DNA of 18,997 bases from Bacillota bacterium (GTDB lineage: Bacteria; Bacillota; Clostridia; Tissierellales; Peptoniphilaceae): positions 1 to 18,997 of the forward strand of contig JAEZYW010000030.1 of NCBI GenBank assembly GCA_023418835.1. Direction: 5' to 3'. A program made the translations under genes and the position numbers. Below are positions 7,519 through 15,872 of the stretch, piece after piece; position 1 is the first letter of the stretch; the number at the start of each line of letters is the position of its first letter. The notes beneath the pieces were generated by a model. That model had not been told where the DNA came from. It ran no database searches and worked only from the letters and a program-made list of their open reading frames with translations.

Positions 7519-9153
7519 CTATAGTACTTTTACATTTTCTTCTCCTACTAGTTTAGTCAGAGTTTGAATATCATTTTCTATTGAACTGCTGCCTTTGTCT
7601 TCAATAAAAACAGCATCAATATTAATATCAATATTATAGAACATACTTATAACGTTTTCAAGGAATTCCAAATTGTCACCTTTAACTAAATTATTCTTGT
7701 GAAATTCGTATTCTTTAGAAAATCCTAAAGTCATCTTTCCATTGTTATAATCTAATAAACTCGCTTCGATAATATATGCGTGAATAAGTTTTCTAGAAGA
7801 ATTTCTAACTTCAACTAAAATGTCATTCCAATCATTTTTCAATTTATCCAATGTCAGATCATATTTAGCCTCACCGGAATCTATGCTATCATTACTTGGA
7901 GTCTCAGAAACTTCTTTATTTTCAGATTCATCCACATCAATTTCTTTATTTTTATTAAATTTATTTTCATCAATTAAGGGTTTTTCTTCACTTAATTTTT
8001 TTGGCAAATCTTTTGGAAGTATTTCTTTTTCCCAAGATACTTCAGAATTTTTAATAGCATTATTTCCTTTGCTACCTTCTGATAGATTCATAATGTCTAA
8101 CATTACTATTTCTAAAAGAGCTCTTTTTTGTTGGGAATATTTTATCTCGCTTAGTTGCTGAATTAACTTTTCCATTGATGTCAATATTTTATTTAAAGAA
8201 AGCTTTTCGCTTTGTTTCAAATATTGTTCTTCATTTACATGGACTAACCTCTTTAGAGAATTTGATGAAACTTTACCAATCATTAAATTCCTAAAATGAT
8301 TTAAAATATCCTTTCCCAATTGTTCAATATCTTTTCCAGAAGAAATAGTCTCATCAAGAATTTCTAAAAGTTCTCCTGGCTCTTGATCAATAATTGCATT
8401 TACTAATTTAAATAAGATGTCTTTACTAACTACACCTAAAATGTTGGCAGCATATTCATAATCAATATTTTCTTTTCCAGAAGATACTAGTTGCTCCATA
8501 ATACTTTGGGCATCCCTTAGAGATCCATCAGAATTGTTAATAATTAGGTTATAAGTTTCTTCATCCATAGAAACCCCCTCACCCTTTGAAATGTTTTTTA
8601 ATGATAAGAGTATTTCTTTAGGATCTATTCTTTTAAACTGAAATTTTTGACATCTTGAAAGTATTGTCAACGGAATCTTTTCTGGTTCTGTAGTTGCAAA
8701 AATAAAGATTAAATGAGATGGTGGCTCTTCTATGATTTTTAATAAGGCATTAAAGGCTCCCCTTGAAAGCATATGAATCTCGTCTATGATATATACCTTA
8801 TATTTTAAAGAAGTCGGCTGATAAAATGCCCTGTCTTTTAACTCTCTAATGTCATCTACACCACTATGACTGGCTCCATCTATCTCAGCTATATCAATTG
8901 CAGAATCGTCTAGACTTTCTAAACAGCTGGAGCATTTATTACAAGGTTTATCTCCATCGGATTCACAATTTACAGCCCTAGCTAAAATCTTTGCACAAGA
9001 TGTTTTTCCAGTACCTCTCGTTCCAGAAAATAAATAAGCATGGGATATAGTATTGCTTTTTAACTGGTTTTTTAATACCTTGGTTATATGCTCTTGTCCT
9101 ATTACATCATCGAAAGTTTTAGGTCTATACTTTCGGTATAAAGCTTTGTACAT
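7519..9153 (-). CDS. dnaX: DNA polymerase III subunit tau (and possibly gamma)
   Basis: DnaX is the ATPase of the clamp loader. From the chosen ATG the product has 544 residues. It begins MYKALYRKYRP, with Walker A GTRGTGKT at 44-51, zinc cysteines 63, 71, 74 and 77, Walker B IIDEIHMLS, and sensor-type ATTEPEK and LSRCQ motifs. Domain III ends near 370, followed by a polar linker of about 60 residues and a tau-type C-terminal domain. An ATG five codons earlier (9168) is rejected because the GGAGGA ribosome site (9161-9166) lies inside it, and it would coincide with the probable transcription start. Inside the linker an in-frame A AAA AAA heptamer (7996-8002) is followed by a -1 frame stop, so a short gamma form may be made. 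The gene heads the dnaX-ybaB-recR-hutU operon. Confidence 0.96.
   Translation of the reverse strand: MYKALYRKYRPKTFDDVIGQEHITKVLKNQLKSNTISHAYLFSGTRGTGKTSCAKILARAVNCESDGDKPCNKCSSCLESLDDSAIDIAEIDGASHSGVDDIRELKDRAFYQPTSLKYKVYIIDEIHMLSRGAFNALLKIIEEPPSHLIFIFATTEPEKIPLTILSRCQKFQFKRIDPKEILLSLKNISKGEGVSMDEETYNLIINNSDGSLRDAQSIMEQLVSSGKENIDYEYAANILGVVSKDILFKLVNAIIDQEPGELLEILDETISSGKDIEQLGKDILNHFRNLMIGKVSSNSLKRLVHVNEEQYLKQSEKLSLNKILTSMEKLIQQLSEIKYSQQKRALLEIVMLDIMNLSEGSKGNNAIKNSEVSWEKEILPKDLPKKLSEEKPLIDENKFNKNKEIDVDESENKEVSETPSNDSIDSGEAKYDLTLDKLKNDWNDILVEVRNSSRKLIHAYIIEASLLDYNNGKMTLGFSKEYEFHKNNLVKGDNLEFLENVISMFYNIDINIDAVFIEDKGSSSIENDIQTLTKLVGEENVKVL
7988..8004 (-). promoter_or_regulatory. Possible -1 frameshift or slippage site in dnaX
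   Basis: Read on the minus strand the codons are CCA AAA AAA TTA, giving a slippery A AAA AAA heptamer (8002 down to 7996) in the correct frame. A -1 slip would read ATT AAG and then TGA at 7990-7988. The shortened product would be about 388 residues, ending after domain III, much like gamma of Escherichia coli. No clear upstream Shine-Dalgarno or strong downstream hairpin was seen. Confidence 0.35.
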
Positions 9154-9160
9154 AAATTTT

Positions 9161-9179
9161 TCCTCCATTAATCATTATA
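9161..9179 (-). promoter_or_regulatory. Candidate dnaX -10 element and ribosome site
   Basis: On the minus strand a perfect TATAAT (9174-9179) lies about seven bases before GGAGGA (9161-9166). This predicts a very short leader and supports the ATG at 9153. A TTTAAA 17 bases upstream would be a weak -35. Confidence 0.5.
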
Positions 9180-9231
9180 AACCTTTTCAAAGTAAATTTA
9201 AACCAATAAAGGAATTAACTATGTAAACAAT

Positions 9232-9256
9232 AAAAAAACAGACCGAAGTCTGTTTT
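9232..9256 (-). terminator. Terminator of the pst-pho operon, UUCG loop
   Basis: On the minus strand AAAACAGAC and GTCTGTTTT enclose a TTCG tetraloop closed by C-G, followed by seven Ts (9238-9232). It starts four bases past the phoR stop. The stem has an A-run on the other side too, but nothing converges on it. Confidence 0.92.
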
Positions 9257-9259
9257 AAC

Positions 9260-10972
9260 TTAAACAATTTCTTTTGAATTAATGGGCAATTTTATTATAA
9301 ATTCGCTACCTTCTCCTAGAGTACTGTTTAATTCAATGGAACCTCCCATCAATTTTACAACGTGTTTTACGATGGAAAGACCTAGTCCAGAACTATCTTT
9401 TTTATTGTGACTTTTATCTACTGTATAGAATCTTTCAAAAATTCTTTTTTGGTCGTTTTGAGAAATTCCCATGCCAGTGTCAATGACTCTTATTTCAATT
9501 AGATTCGGAGTAATTTCCTTTTGAATAAAATCTATTTTTCCGCCGTATTTATTATATTTTATCCCATTGTCTACTAAATTTATAACTAATTCGCTAAGTA
9601 ATCGTTTATTAAAAGTATAAGTTTTATCTTTGACTACTTCTGCATTAAACTCAATATTTTTATCTTTTATTCTATAATCTAAAGTGGAAATTATCTCTTT
9701 AATAAATATTCCAAAATTAATTTCTTCACTTTCTAAAGTCAATTCTTCTTCGTCTAATTTAGAAATTTTTATTATATCGTCAATCATTCTGAGAAGATTC
9801 TGTCCTTCATTGAATATTATTTCGCTAAATCTAGACATATCTTCAGGTTTTACAAAGCCATTCATCATCATTTCAGCATATCCACTTATGGAAGTCAATG
9901 GCGTTTTAAGTTCATGGGAGACATTGGCGCTAAATTCTTTTCTTTGTAACTCCAATAACTTTTCCTTAGTTTCATCTATTAGAAGTATTACAAATCCTAA
10001 ATTTGCCTCTCCATTTAATACTGGACTGGCTATTAGATTTACGATTTTGTCTTTTATAGTTATATCGTAAGAATGCCTTTGATTAGGGTGCGAGAGTATA
10101 TCTTCAAATATTTGATTTAATTCTTCTGAACGAAGCAAACTTTTAAAATTAATTCCCCTGTAGTTTACTCCGTAGTAATCGATCTCACCCAACTTCACAG
10201 CAGATTCATTTAATGCCAATATATCCAAATCCCCATCGAGTAATATCATTCCCTCTCTCATATTAGATAAAATCGCCTCAAGAGTTTCTCCATATTGTTC
10301 CATTTGGGAAATATGGCGATTTATATCATCCCTTTGGTCTTTTATCACTCTAACAAAAGGATACAATTCTTTGTATTTTAAATTTATTTCACTTGTATTT
10401 CCCCTAGTTGAAATGGAGTTTTCTTCTAAGACTCCAATAAAATCATCTATTGTTCTTTCTGAAATATATAAAGAGATGATGATGCCTATAAAAACTAAGC
10501 TAATTATACTTGGTATTAACTTTTTTGCAGTGACAATAGGTCCATCTAAAGCACTTACCACTCCTATATAATTGCCATTATCTAAATATCTAGATGCTAT
10601 TATAAAGTCGTCATTTCCCTTTTGATCATAAATTTCAAAAGAACTTTCTCCATTTTTTATTTTAGATATTATTTCATCGTCTAGTATCTCGTTTAAAACA
10701 TTATTTTCATTAGGATATTCTAGTCCATTGGATTCACGCAAGTAAAAATATAGAAAACCCTCAGATTCATTTAACTTATCCAAGAGATTTTCAATTTCTA
10801 TATCTGAATTTTGAGATTTAATTAGTAATTCATAGTTATCCATTGCTTTATTTAAACTAATTTTAGATTTGTTGAAATTTTCTTGGTAAAAATAGTTTAA
10901 AAAAAGTATAGTTGTAGCTAATATGCCAATTATTAGCATTACAATTAATGAAAATAATATTTTCTTTTTCAA
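9260..10972 (-). CDS. phoR: PhoR-type phosphate sensor histidine kinase
   Basis: This 570-residue membrane kinase should phosphorylate the adjacent response regulator when phosphate is low. Membrane segments lie at about 5-27 and 152-170, with an extracellular domain of about 120 residues between them. A PAS-like domain follows at about 229-333 (MREGMILLDGDLDILALNES). The dimerisation domain has FSANVSHELKTPLTSI with phospho-acceptor His353. The ATP domain has NLVDNGIKYN near 465, DTGMGIS at 498 and SSGLGLSIVK at 527. The start is TTG at 10970-10972, sharing TTGA with the stop of the regulator gene (four-base overlap). A strong GGAGAG five bases ahead supports it. The phoU-pst genes upstream make the phosphate role very likely. 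It is the last gene of the operon. Confidence 0.93.
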   Translation of the reverse strand: MKKKILFSLIVMLIIGILATTILFLNYFYQENFNKSKISLNKAMDNYELLIKSQNSDIEIENLLDKLNESEGFLYFYLRESNGLEYPNENNVLNEILDDEIISKIKNGESSFEIYDQKGNDDFIIASRYLDNGNYIGVVSALDGPIVTAKKLIPSIISLVFIGIIISLYISERTIDDFIGVLEENSISTRGNTSEINLKYKELYPFVRVIKDQRDDINRHISQMEQYGETLEAILSNMREGMILLDGDLDILALNESAVKLGEIDYYGVNYRGINFKSLLRSEELNQIFEDILSHPNQRHSYDITIKDKIVNLIASPVLNGEANLGFVILLIDETKEKLLELQRKEFSANVSHELKTPLTSISGYAEMMMNGFVKPEDMSRFSEIIFNEGQNLLRMIDDIIKISKLDEEELTLESEEINFGIFIKEIISTLDYRIKDKNIEFNAEVVKDKTYTFNKRLLSELVINLVDNGIKYNKYGGKIDFIQKEITPNLIEIRVIDTGMGISQNDQKRIFERFYTVDKSHNKKDSSGLGLSIVKHVVKLMGGSIELNSTLGEGSEFIIKLPINSKEIV

Positions 10973-11643
10973 GCTAACTCTCCAATTTTATATCCAAGAT
11001 TTCTAATTGTATGAATATACTTTGAACATTCTTTCAGTTTTTGTCTTAAGGTCGCAACGTGAACGTCTACTGTTCTGGTTTCCCCTTCAAAATCAAAACC
11101 CCATACTTCATTAATAATATTTTCTCTAGTCAAAACTAATTCTCTATTTTTTATAAGATATAAAAGCAATTCGAACTCTTTAAATGTCAGATTTATTTTT
11201 TCATCATTAACTAAGACTTCTCTCTTTTTTACATCTAATAATATTTCTTTAAATCTATAAACTTCTTCATATTTTTTTCGATTAGTTCGTCTTAAAACTG
11301 CTTTTATTCTAGAAACTAATTCTAAAACGCTAAAGGGTTTCGTTATATAATCATCCCCTCCTGCATCAAGGCCAATTATTTTATTAACTTCCGAGGATTT
11401 TGCCGTCAATAAAATAATTGGAATATCAGAAGTTTCGGCATTTTCCCTAATTTTTTTCATTATACTAATTCCATCTAGCTCTGGTAGCATTATATCGAGT
11501 AAAATTAGTTCAACGTCGTCATTTGGAAGACTTTCTAACATTTCTAATCCATCGTCAAAACCCTTGACTTCATAATCATTAGCTTCTAGAGTATAGATTA
11601 TTAAGTCTTGAATATTTTTATCATCTTCGACACAATATATCAT
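10969..11643 (-). CDS. phoB: PhoB/PhoP-type phosphate response regulator
   Basis: The 224-residue protein is an OmpR-family response regulator. The receiver domain (1-115) has acidic Glu6-Asp7-Asp8, phospho-acceptor Asp50 in LILLDIMLPELDG, Thr80 and Lys102 in the KPF motif. The winged-helix DNA-binding domain follows at about 125-222 with FKEFELLLYLIKN, a GETRTVDVHVATLRQKL recognition region (quoted in part: RTVDVHVATLRQKL) and IRNLGYKIG at the end. It lies between phoU and the TTG-started kinase gene, overlapping the latter by four bases. Its expected targets are the 11-bp-spaced TTTACA-like repeats before pstS, which would make the operon self-activating under phosphate starvation. The name phoP would be equally suitable by Bacillus convention. 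Confidence 0.93.
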   Translation of the reverse strand: MIYCVEDDKNIQDLIIYTLEANDYEVKGFDDGLEMLESLPNDDVELILLDIMLPELDGISIMKKIRENAETSDIPIILLTAKSSEVNKIIGLDAGGDDYITKPFSVLELVSRIKAVLRRTNRKKYEEVYRFKEILLDVKKREVLVNDEKINLTFKEFELLLYLIKNRELVLTRENIINEVWGFDFEGETRTVDVHVATLRQKLKECSKYIHTIRNLGYKIGELA

Positions 11644-11658
11644 TTTATCACGCCTCTT

Positions 11659-12309
11659 TTAGTATAGATCTTTATGCTCTCCTGTATGTGTATAAATTAC
11701 CCACTCCACTATATTCTCGGAATGATCTCCAATTCTTTCCAAATACTTAGCAATTTGTAACAAATCTATAGCTTGAGAAGTATCTTGGGTATTTTCTTTA
11801 ATGGACAATATTATCTTTTCTTTTACTTGATCGAATAAATCGTCTACAATGTCGTCTTTTTTCTTAACCTCAATAGCTAAATCTAAATTAGAAACTATAA
11901 AAGAATCAATTGCTTGTTTAAGCATTTCGATTACAATCTCATACATAGAGTTTAAAATTGGTATATCAATTGATATAGGATCGTCGTCCATCATAAGAAT
12001 TATCTCAGCTATATCCTCAGTTTGATCTCCAATTCTTTCTAAATCAGTAATTATTTTTAGAGCAGCAGTTATTCTTCTCAAATCCGATGCCACTGGTTGT
12101 TGTCTTAATATTATTTGGGTACATAGGGATTCAATATTAGTTTCCATTTCATCTGTAATTGAATCTCTCTTTATTATTTCTCTTGCCAAATCCTTGTCTT
12201 TATTAATTAAAGCAATTCTTGAGTCTTTTAGAGAACTCTCGACAAAAGTAAACATTTCAACCAACTTGTCATGCATTTCATTTAGTTGTTTATCAAAACT
12301 TAATCGCAT
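11659..12309 (-). CDS. phoU: Phosphate signalling protein PhoU
   Basis: PhoU links the Pst transporter with the PhoR kinase, keeping PhoR off when phosphate is plentiful. The 216-residue protein consists of two similar three-helix halves. Each half carries the metal-binding family motif: DLERIGDQTEDI at 89-100 and YLERIGDHSENI at 189-200, exactly 100 residues apart. Length is typical. The ATG is preceded by TTAGGAGGT-like bases just after the pstB stop (21 bases between genes). The regulator gene follows after 15 bases. The complete set of transporter, PhoU and two-component genes in one transcript fits this role. Confidence 0.96.
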   Translation of the reverse strand: MRLSFDKQLNEMHDKLVEMFTFVESSLKDSRIALINKDKDLAREIIKRDSITDEMETNIESLCTQIILRQQPVASDLRRITAALKIITDLERIGDQTEDIAEIILMMDDDPISIDIPILNSMYEIVIEMLKQAIDSFIVSNLDLAIEVKKKDDIVDDLFDQVKEKIILSIKENTQDTSQAIDLLQIAKYLERIGDHSENIVEWVIYTHTGEHKDLY

Positions 12310-12329
12310 AAACTACCTCCTAACGTTTA

Positions 12330-13082
12330 TTAACCAAACCTACCTGTTACATATCTCTCTGTTTCTTCATGTTGAGGCATGTTAAACACTTGGTAAGTTT
12401 CACCAAATTCTATTACTTTACCTTGTAAGAAAAATGCCGTCTTATCTGAAACTCTTGTAGCTTGTTGCATATTATGGGTTACCATTACTATTGTATACTT
12501 TTCTTTTAACTCTGTCACTAGGTCTTCTATTTTAGTCGTAGAAATAGGATCCAGTGCCGAGGTAGGCTCATCCATTAACAAAACTTCAGGCTCAACAGCA
12601 AGGGCTCTTGCTATACAAATCCTTTGTTGCTGTCCTCCAGAAAGAGATAATGCATTTCTGTGAAGAATATCCTTTACTTCATCCCATATTGCTGCATTTT
12701 TTAATGACCTCTCAACAATTTCATCTAATGTATGCTTATCCCTAGTGCCGTGAGTTCTAGGACCATAAGAAATGTTGTCGTAAATACTCATGGGAAATGG
12801 ATTGGGATTTTGGAAAACCATGCCCACTCTTTTTCTCAAAATATTCACATCATATTCTGGGTCGTATATATTTTCCCCATCTAATTCTATAGTTCCTGTA
12901 ATTTTAACGCCTTCAATTAAGTTATTCATCCTATTTAATGTCTTAATAAAAGTGGATTTACCACAACCACTGGGTCCAATAAAAGCAGTAAGTTCATTTG
13001 GCAATATATCCATATTAACATTGTATAGAGCTTGAAAATCCCCATAAAATAAGTCTAGGTCTTTAACATTTATTTTACTCAT
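12330..13082 (-). CDS. pstB: Phosphate ABC transporter ATP-binding protein PstB
   Basis: PstB hydrolyses ATP to drive phosphate import. The 250-residue protein has all ABC motifs: Walker [10 protein letters not shown] at 36-44, Q-loop Gln91 in [12 protein letters not shown], the signature LSGGQQQR at 147-154, Walker B with D-loop [12 protein letters not shown] at 167-178, and the switch histidine His203. The FQNPNPFP and YDNISYGPR stretches are specific to PstB. Length is normal. It starts three bases after the pstA stop and is followed by phoU. Nothing about it is unusual. Confidence 0.97.
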   Translation of the reverse strand: MSKINVKDLDLFYGDFQALYNVNMDILPNELTAFIGPSGCGKSTFIKTLNRMNNLIEGVKITGTIELDGENIYDPEYDVNILRKRVGMVFQNPNPFPMSIYDNISYGPRTHGTRDKHTLDEIVERSLKNAAIWDEVKDILHRNALSLSGGQQQRICIARALAVEPEVLLMDEPTSALDPISTTKIEDLVTELKEKYTIVMVTHNMQQATRVSDKTAFFLQGKVIEFGETYQVFNMPQHEETERYVTGRFG

Positions 13083-13085
13083 TGA

Positions 13086-13925
13086 TTATACTCCTGTCAG
13101 TTTATTACTCAACCATACAGACAGTTGATTTAAAATTATTACAACTACTAACAATATTACTCCAGTAGAAAATGCTTCATTTACATGAAGTCCTTCATTT
13201 GACAATACAAACATATGAAGTGCAAGGGTTCTACCTGAACTCATAAGATTTGTTGGCATATTAGTAGATGTACCTAATGTATAAATCAATGCTGCAGTCT
13301 CTCCAATAACTCTACCGATTGCCAAAATTACACCAGAAACTACACCTGGCATAGCAGTTGGTAAAACAACTTTGAAAATTGTTCTCAGTTTTCCAGCTCC
13401 TAAGGCAAAACTACCATATCTTAATGAATCGTTTACTGAAAGAAGAGCTTCTTCAGTAGATCTGATTATTAGGGGCAATATCATTATTGATACAGTTAGA
13501 ACCCCAGATAATACCGAATATCCTAATTTTAAAAACACACCGAAAAATAACATTCCGAACAATCCATAAACTATTGAAGGTATAGCCGCAAGAGTTTCCG
13601 ATGAAATTCTAATTAATTCCACAACTTTACTCCCTCTAGTTGCATACTCAACTAAATAAAATCCTGTAAAGACTCCTATAGGAGCAGCAATTAATATAGA
13701 TAAACCCACAATAATTAGAGTGGTAATTATCGCTGGAGTCATGGATACGTTTTGAGTAGTATATTTCCACTGAAACATACTTGGATTCAAACTGGAGACC
13801 CCTTTAACGAGAATATACCCAATTAGAAAAAGTAAAATTGAAAATGTAAAAATAGTTGCCAATCTCATTAGCAAACTAAAAGTTACACTTCCCATGTCTT
13901 TTCTAGTATTAGCTCCTTTTATCAT
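13086..13925 (-). CDS. pstA: Phosphate ABC transporter permease PstA
   Basis: PstA is one of the two membrane channel subunits. The 279-residue protein has about six membrane segments and the family blocks AAIPSIVYGLFG near 113, the EAA coupling loop with YGSFALGAGKLRTIF at 170-184, and GRVIGETAAL near 204. Its ATG lies in the ATGA overlap with the pstC stop, so translation is coupled. PstB follows after three bases. Length and motifs are typical, with a short N-terminal cytoplasmic tail containing TRKDMG. Confidence 0.96.
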   Translation of the reverse strand: MIKGANTRKDMGSVTFSLLMRLATIFTFSILLFLIGYILVKGVSSLNPSMFQWKYTTQNVSMTPAIITTLIIVGLSILIAAPIGVFTGFYLVEYATRGSKVVELIRISSETLAAIPSIVYGLFGMLFFGVFLKLGYSVLSGVLTVSIMILPLIIRSTEEALLSVNDSLRYGSFALGAGKLRTIFKVVLPTAMPGVVSGVILAIGRVIGETAALIYTLGTSTNMPTNLMSSGRTLALHMFVLSNEGLHVNEAFSTGVILLVVVIILNQLSVWLSNKLTGV

Positions 13926-14788
13926 AACGAACTCCTCTTTTTGAAAATATACAACGCAAAGTTGATAATTAATATAAATATGAACAATAGTACAGCACTG
14001 GCTATTAACGCTTCCCTATGTTGTCCGTGTGCATATGCCATCTCCAACACTACGTTCATAGTTAAGGTACGAATACCCTCCGTTATATCAGCTGTAAATC
14101 TCGGTTGACCACCTGCAACTAGTACTACTGCCATGGTTTCACCAATAGCTCTACCAATACCCAAAACCGCAGAGGCAAATATCCCTGATTTTGCTGCAGG
14201 TATTACAACTTTATACATACTTCTTTCATGAGTTGCTCCTAAGGCTAAACTACCTTCATAATACGATCTTGGAACAGCTCTAATTGCTGCTTCTGATAAA
14301 GAAATAATAGTAGGAAGTATCATTATTCCAAGTAAGACAGAAGCGGCTAAAATACTAAATCCTTGACCACCAAATACACTTTTAATAAAGGGAACAATAA
14401 CAGATAGAGCAAAAAAACCATAAACTATTGATGGGATTCCTGCCATTAAATTTAATAGTGGTTTTAAAATTTTGTATAATTTTTTATTAGCGCTTTTTGC
14501 CAAATAACTTGCAGTTAATATGCCTATTGGTATTCCTCCAATTACAGCTAAAGCTGTTGTAATGATAGAACCCCATATCATAGGAAAAACTCCAAACTTT
14601 GGTACGGCATCACTTGGCTTCCATACACTTCCAAAAATAAATTCCCCTATTCCATAGTCTAATATAAAGGGAACTCCTCCTCGGAAAATAAAAACGCAAA
14701 TTAAAATTATACTGAGAACTGAAATAAGTGCTGATAATAAAAATACATATTTCATTACACTTTCTAATAAATACTTATTTTTTTTCAT
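13922..14788 (-). CDS. pstC: Phosphate ABC transporter permease PstC
   Basis: PstC pairs with PstA to form the phosphate channel. The 288-residue protein has six predicted membrane segments, the PstC block SVWKPSDAVPKFGVFPMIWG near 54-73, MAGIPSIVYGFFAL near 115, the EAA coupling loop EGSLALGATHERSMYK at 178-193, and GRAIGETMAV near 212. An AGGAG ribosome site precedes the ATG. A terminator-like hairpin separates it from pstS upstream, so it is probably made at lower level than the binding protein. It overlaps pstA by four bases. Confidence 0.96.
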   Translation of the reverse strand: MKKNKYLLESVMKYVFLLSALISVLSIILICVFIFRGGVPFILDYGIGEFIFGSVWKPSDAVPKFGVFPMIWGSIITTALAVIGGIPIGILTASYLAKSANKKLYKILKPLLNLMAGIPSIVYGFFALSVIVPFIKSVFGGQGFSILAASVLLGIMILPTIISLSEAAIRAVPRSYYEGSLALGATHERSMYKVVIPAAKSGIFASAVLGIGRAIGETMAVVLVAGGQPRFTADITEGIRTLTMNVVLEMAYAHGQHREALIASAVLLFIFILIINFALYIFKKRSSL

Positions 14789-14800
14789 ATCGACTCCTGA

Positions 14801-14835
14801 TAAATAAAAGGCCCAAGCTAATTACGCCTAGGCCT
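14801..14835 (-). terminator. Attenuator-like hairpin between pstS and pstC
   Basis: On the minus strand AGGCCTAGGC (14835-14826) pairs with GCTTGGGCCT (14818-14809) over ten positions, two of them G-U, around a seven-base loop. TTTATTTA follows. It starts 14 bases past the pstS stop and ends about 12 bases before the pstC start. A leaky terminator here would give more pstS than pstCAB message. Confidence 0.75.
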
Positions 14836-14849
14836 CAATTTCAATATAA

Positions 14850-15812
14850 TTACTTAATTACTTCACTCCATGTTGTAATTTCACCAAGGAATATTTTTTG
14901 AATTTCATCCATTGTAAGTGTTTCAAGTGGGTTGTCATTGTGAACTATAACGGCAATTCCGTCAATAGCTATTACAGATGACTCTAATTCTGCTTTTTCT
15001 TCATCTTTCAATTCTCTAGAAGCCATTCCAATATTTGCTTGTCCTTCAATAGCAGCAGTCATTCCTGCAGAAGATCCAGTTGATTGGATATCTACTTGAA
15101 CGTCTGGGTTGTGAACTTGATAAGCTTCTACTAATTTTTCCATTACAGGTGTAACAGAAGTAGAACCGCCAACAGTAATTTGTCCACTCAATCCAGCTGG
15201 TTCATAGTCTTCTTCAGTTTCTACTGAAACAAAACCAGCTTCTTCAACCACAGCTTGTCCTTCAGGGCTGTGAATGAAACGCATTAAGTCTTCACCAATT
15301 TCTCCAATATTTTCTGCTTTCCAAGCTACGTTAAATGGTCTAGCAACTGGATAGTCTCCAGATTTTACAGTGTCTGCTGTAGCTTCAACTCCTTCAACTT
15401 GAACAGCTTTAACAGTTTCGTTTAAAGATCCAAGGGAGATATAGCCAATTCCTGTTGTATCACCTGATACAGTAGTCATAACACCATTTGTTGAGTTTTG
15501 AATTATAGCATCAACAGTTGTGTTATCATTTCCGTCAGACTCAACGCCAGTTATCTCTACAAATGCACCTCTAGTACCAGAGCCATCTTCTCTAGATATT
15601 ACATCAATATTAGCTGAAGCGTCGAAATCACTTTCTGGACTTTCGTCAGTTGGTTCTTCTGTAGTTTCTTCAGTTGTTTCTTCTGCAGTTTCTACAGTAG
15701 CTGGTTCTTCAGCAGGTTTTTCATTTTCTTTAGCTCCATTTTGGTTACATGCAACTAAACCAAAAATTAATACTACTAGCACCATAAGAGATGCAATTCT
15801 TTTTAAATTCAT
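14850..15812 (-). CDS. pstS: Phosphate-binding lipoprotein PstS, circularly permuted
   Basis: This lipoprotein should bind phosphate outside the membrane and deliver it to PstC/PstA. The start at 15812 (320 residues) has an AGGAGG site and gives a clean signal with lipobox LVAC, Cys22; a longer frame from 15872 lacks this logic. An acidic E/T-rich linker covers about 25-66. The order of the two halves is reversed compared with ordinary PstS. VISREDGSGTRGAF (71-84), IQNSTNGVMTTVSG, IGYISLGSLN, ARPF and SPEGQAVVEEAGF, normally the second half, come first. GGSTSVTPVMEKLVEAY (from 215), STGSSAGMTAAIEG, IGMASREL, AIDGIAVIV and IQKIFLGEITTWSEV, normally the first half, come last and end the protein. 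All phosphate-contact blocks are present, so it is probably functional. It is the first gene of the pst-pho operon. Confidence 0.93.
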   Translation of the reverse strand: MNLKRIASLMVLVVLIFGLVACNQNGAKENEKPAEEPATVETAEETTEETTEEPTDESPESDFDASANIDVISREDGSGTRGAFVEITGVESDGNDNTTVDAIIQNSTNGVMTTVSGDTTGIGYISLGSLNETVKAVQVEGVEATADTVKSGDYPVARPFNVAWKAENIGEIGEDLMRFIHSPEGQAVVEEAGFVSVETEEDYEPAGLSGQITVGGSTSVTPVMEKLVEAYQVHNPDVQVDIQSTGSSAGMTAAIEGQANIGMASRELKDEEKAELESSVIAIDGIAVIVHNDNPLETLTMDEIQKIFLGEITTWSEVIK

Positions 15813-15857
15813 TTGATAATTTCCTCCTAGAAATAATTTGTTGTTCTTTTCATAGGT

Positions 15858-15868
15858 AGAATATGATA
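15858..15868 (-). promoter_or_regulatory. Candidate -10 region of the pstS promoter
   Basis: On the minus strand TATCAT (15863-15868) and TATTCT (15858-15863) lie just past the Pho-box-like repeats and about 50 bases before the pstS ATG. Which one is used cannot be decided. No good -35 is present, as expected of an activator-dependent promoter. Confidence 0.4.
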
Positions 15869-15872
15869 TCAA

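Noticed and set aside
9154..9168. N-terminal extension of DnaX to an ATG at 9168
   Set aside because: The ribosome site lies inside it and the -10 element is only six bases upstream; MYKALYRKYRP is the normal start.
9684..10070. Open frame of 128 codons opposite phoR
   Set aside because: Antisense to the conserved kinase core, no ribosome site, composition of a shadow frame.
15660..15720. Short repeated codons in the PstS linker as a possible repeat array
   Set aside because: They are coding E/T repeats (EETTEETTEEPTDE) of a flexible tether, not a CRISPR or structural DNA repeat.
15520..15816. Serine-rich open frame on the plus strand opposite pstS
   Set aside because: It is the complement of the acidic E/T-rich linker of PstS; low complexity, no start signal.
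15813..15872. N-terminal extension of PstS to an ATG at 15872
   Set aside because: It would place the AGGAGG site and part of the promoter inside the gene and hide the lipoprotein signal.
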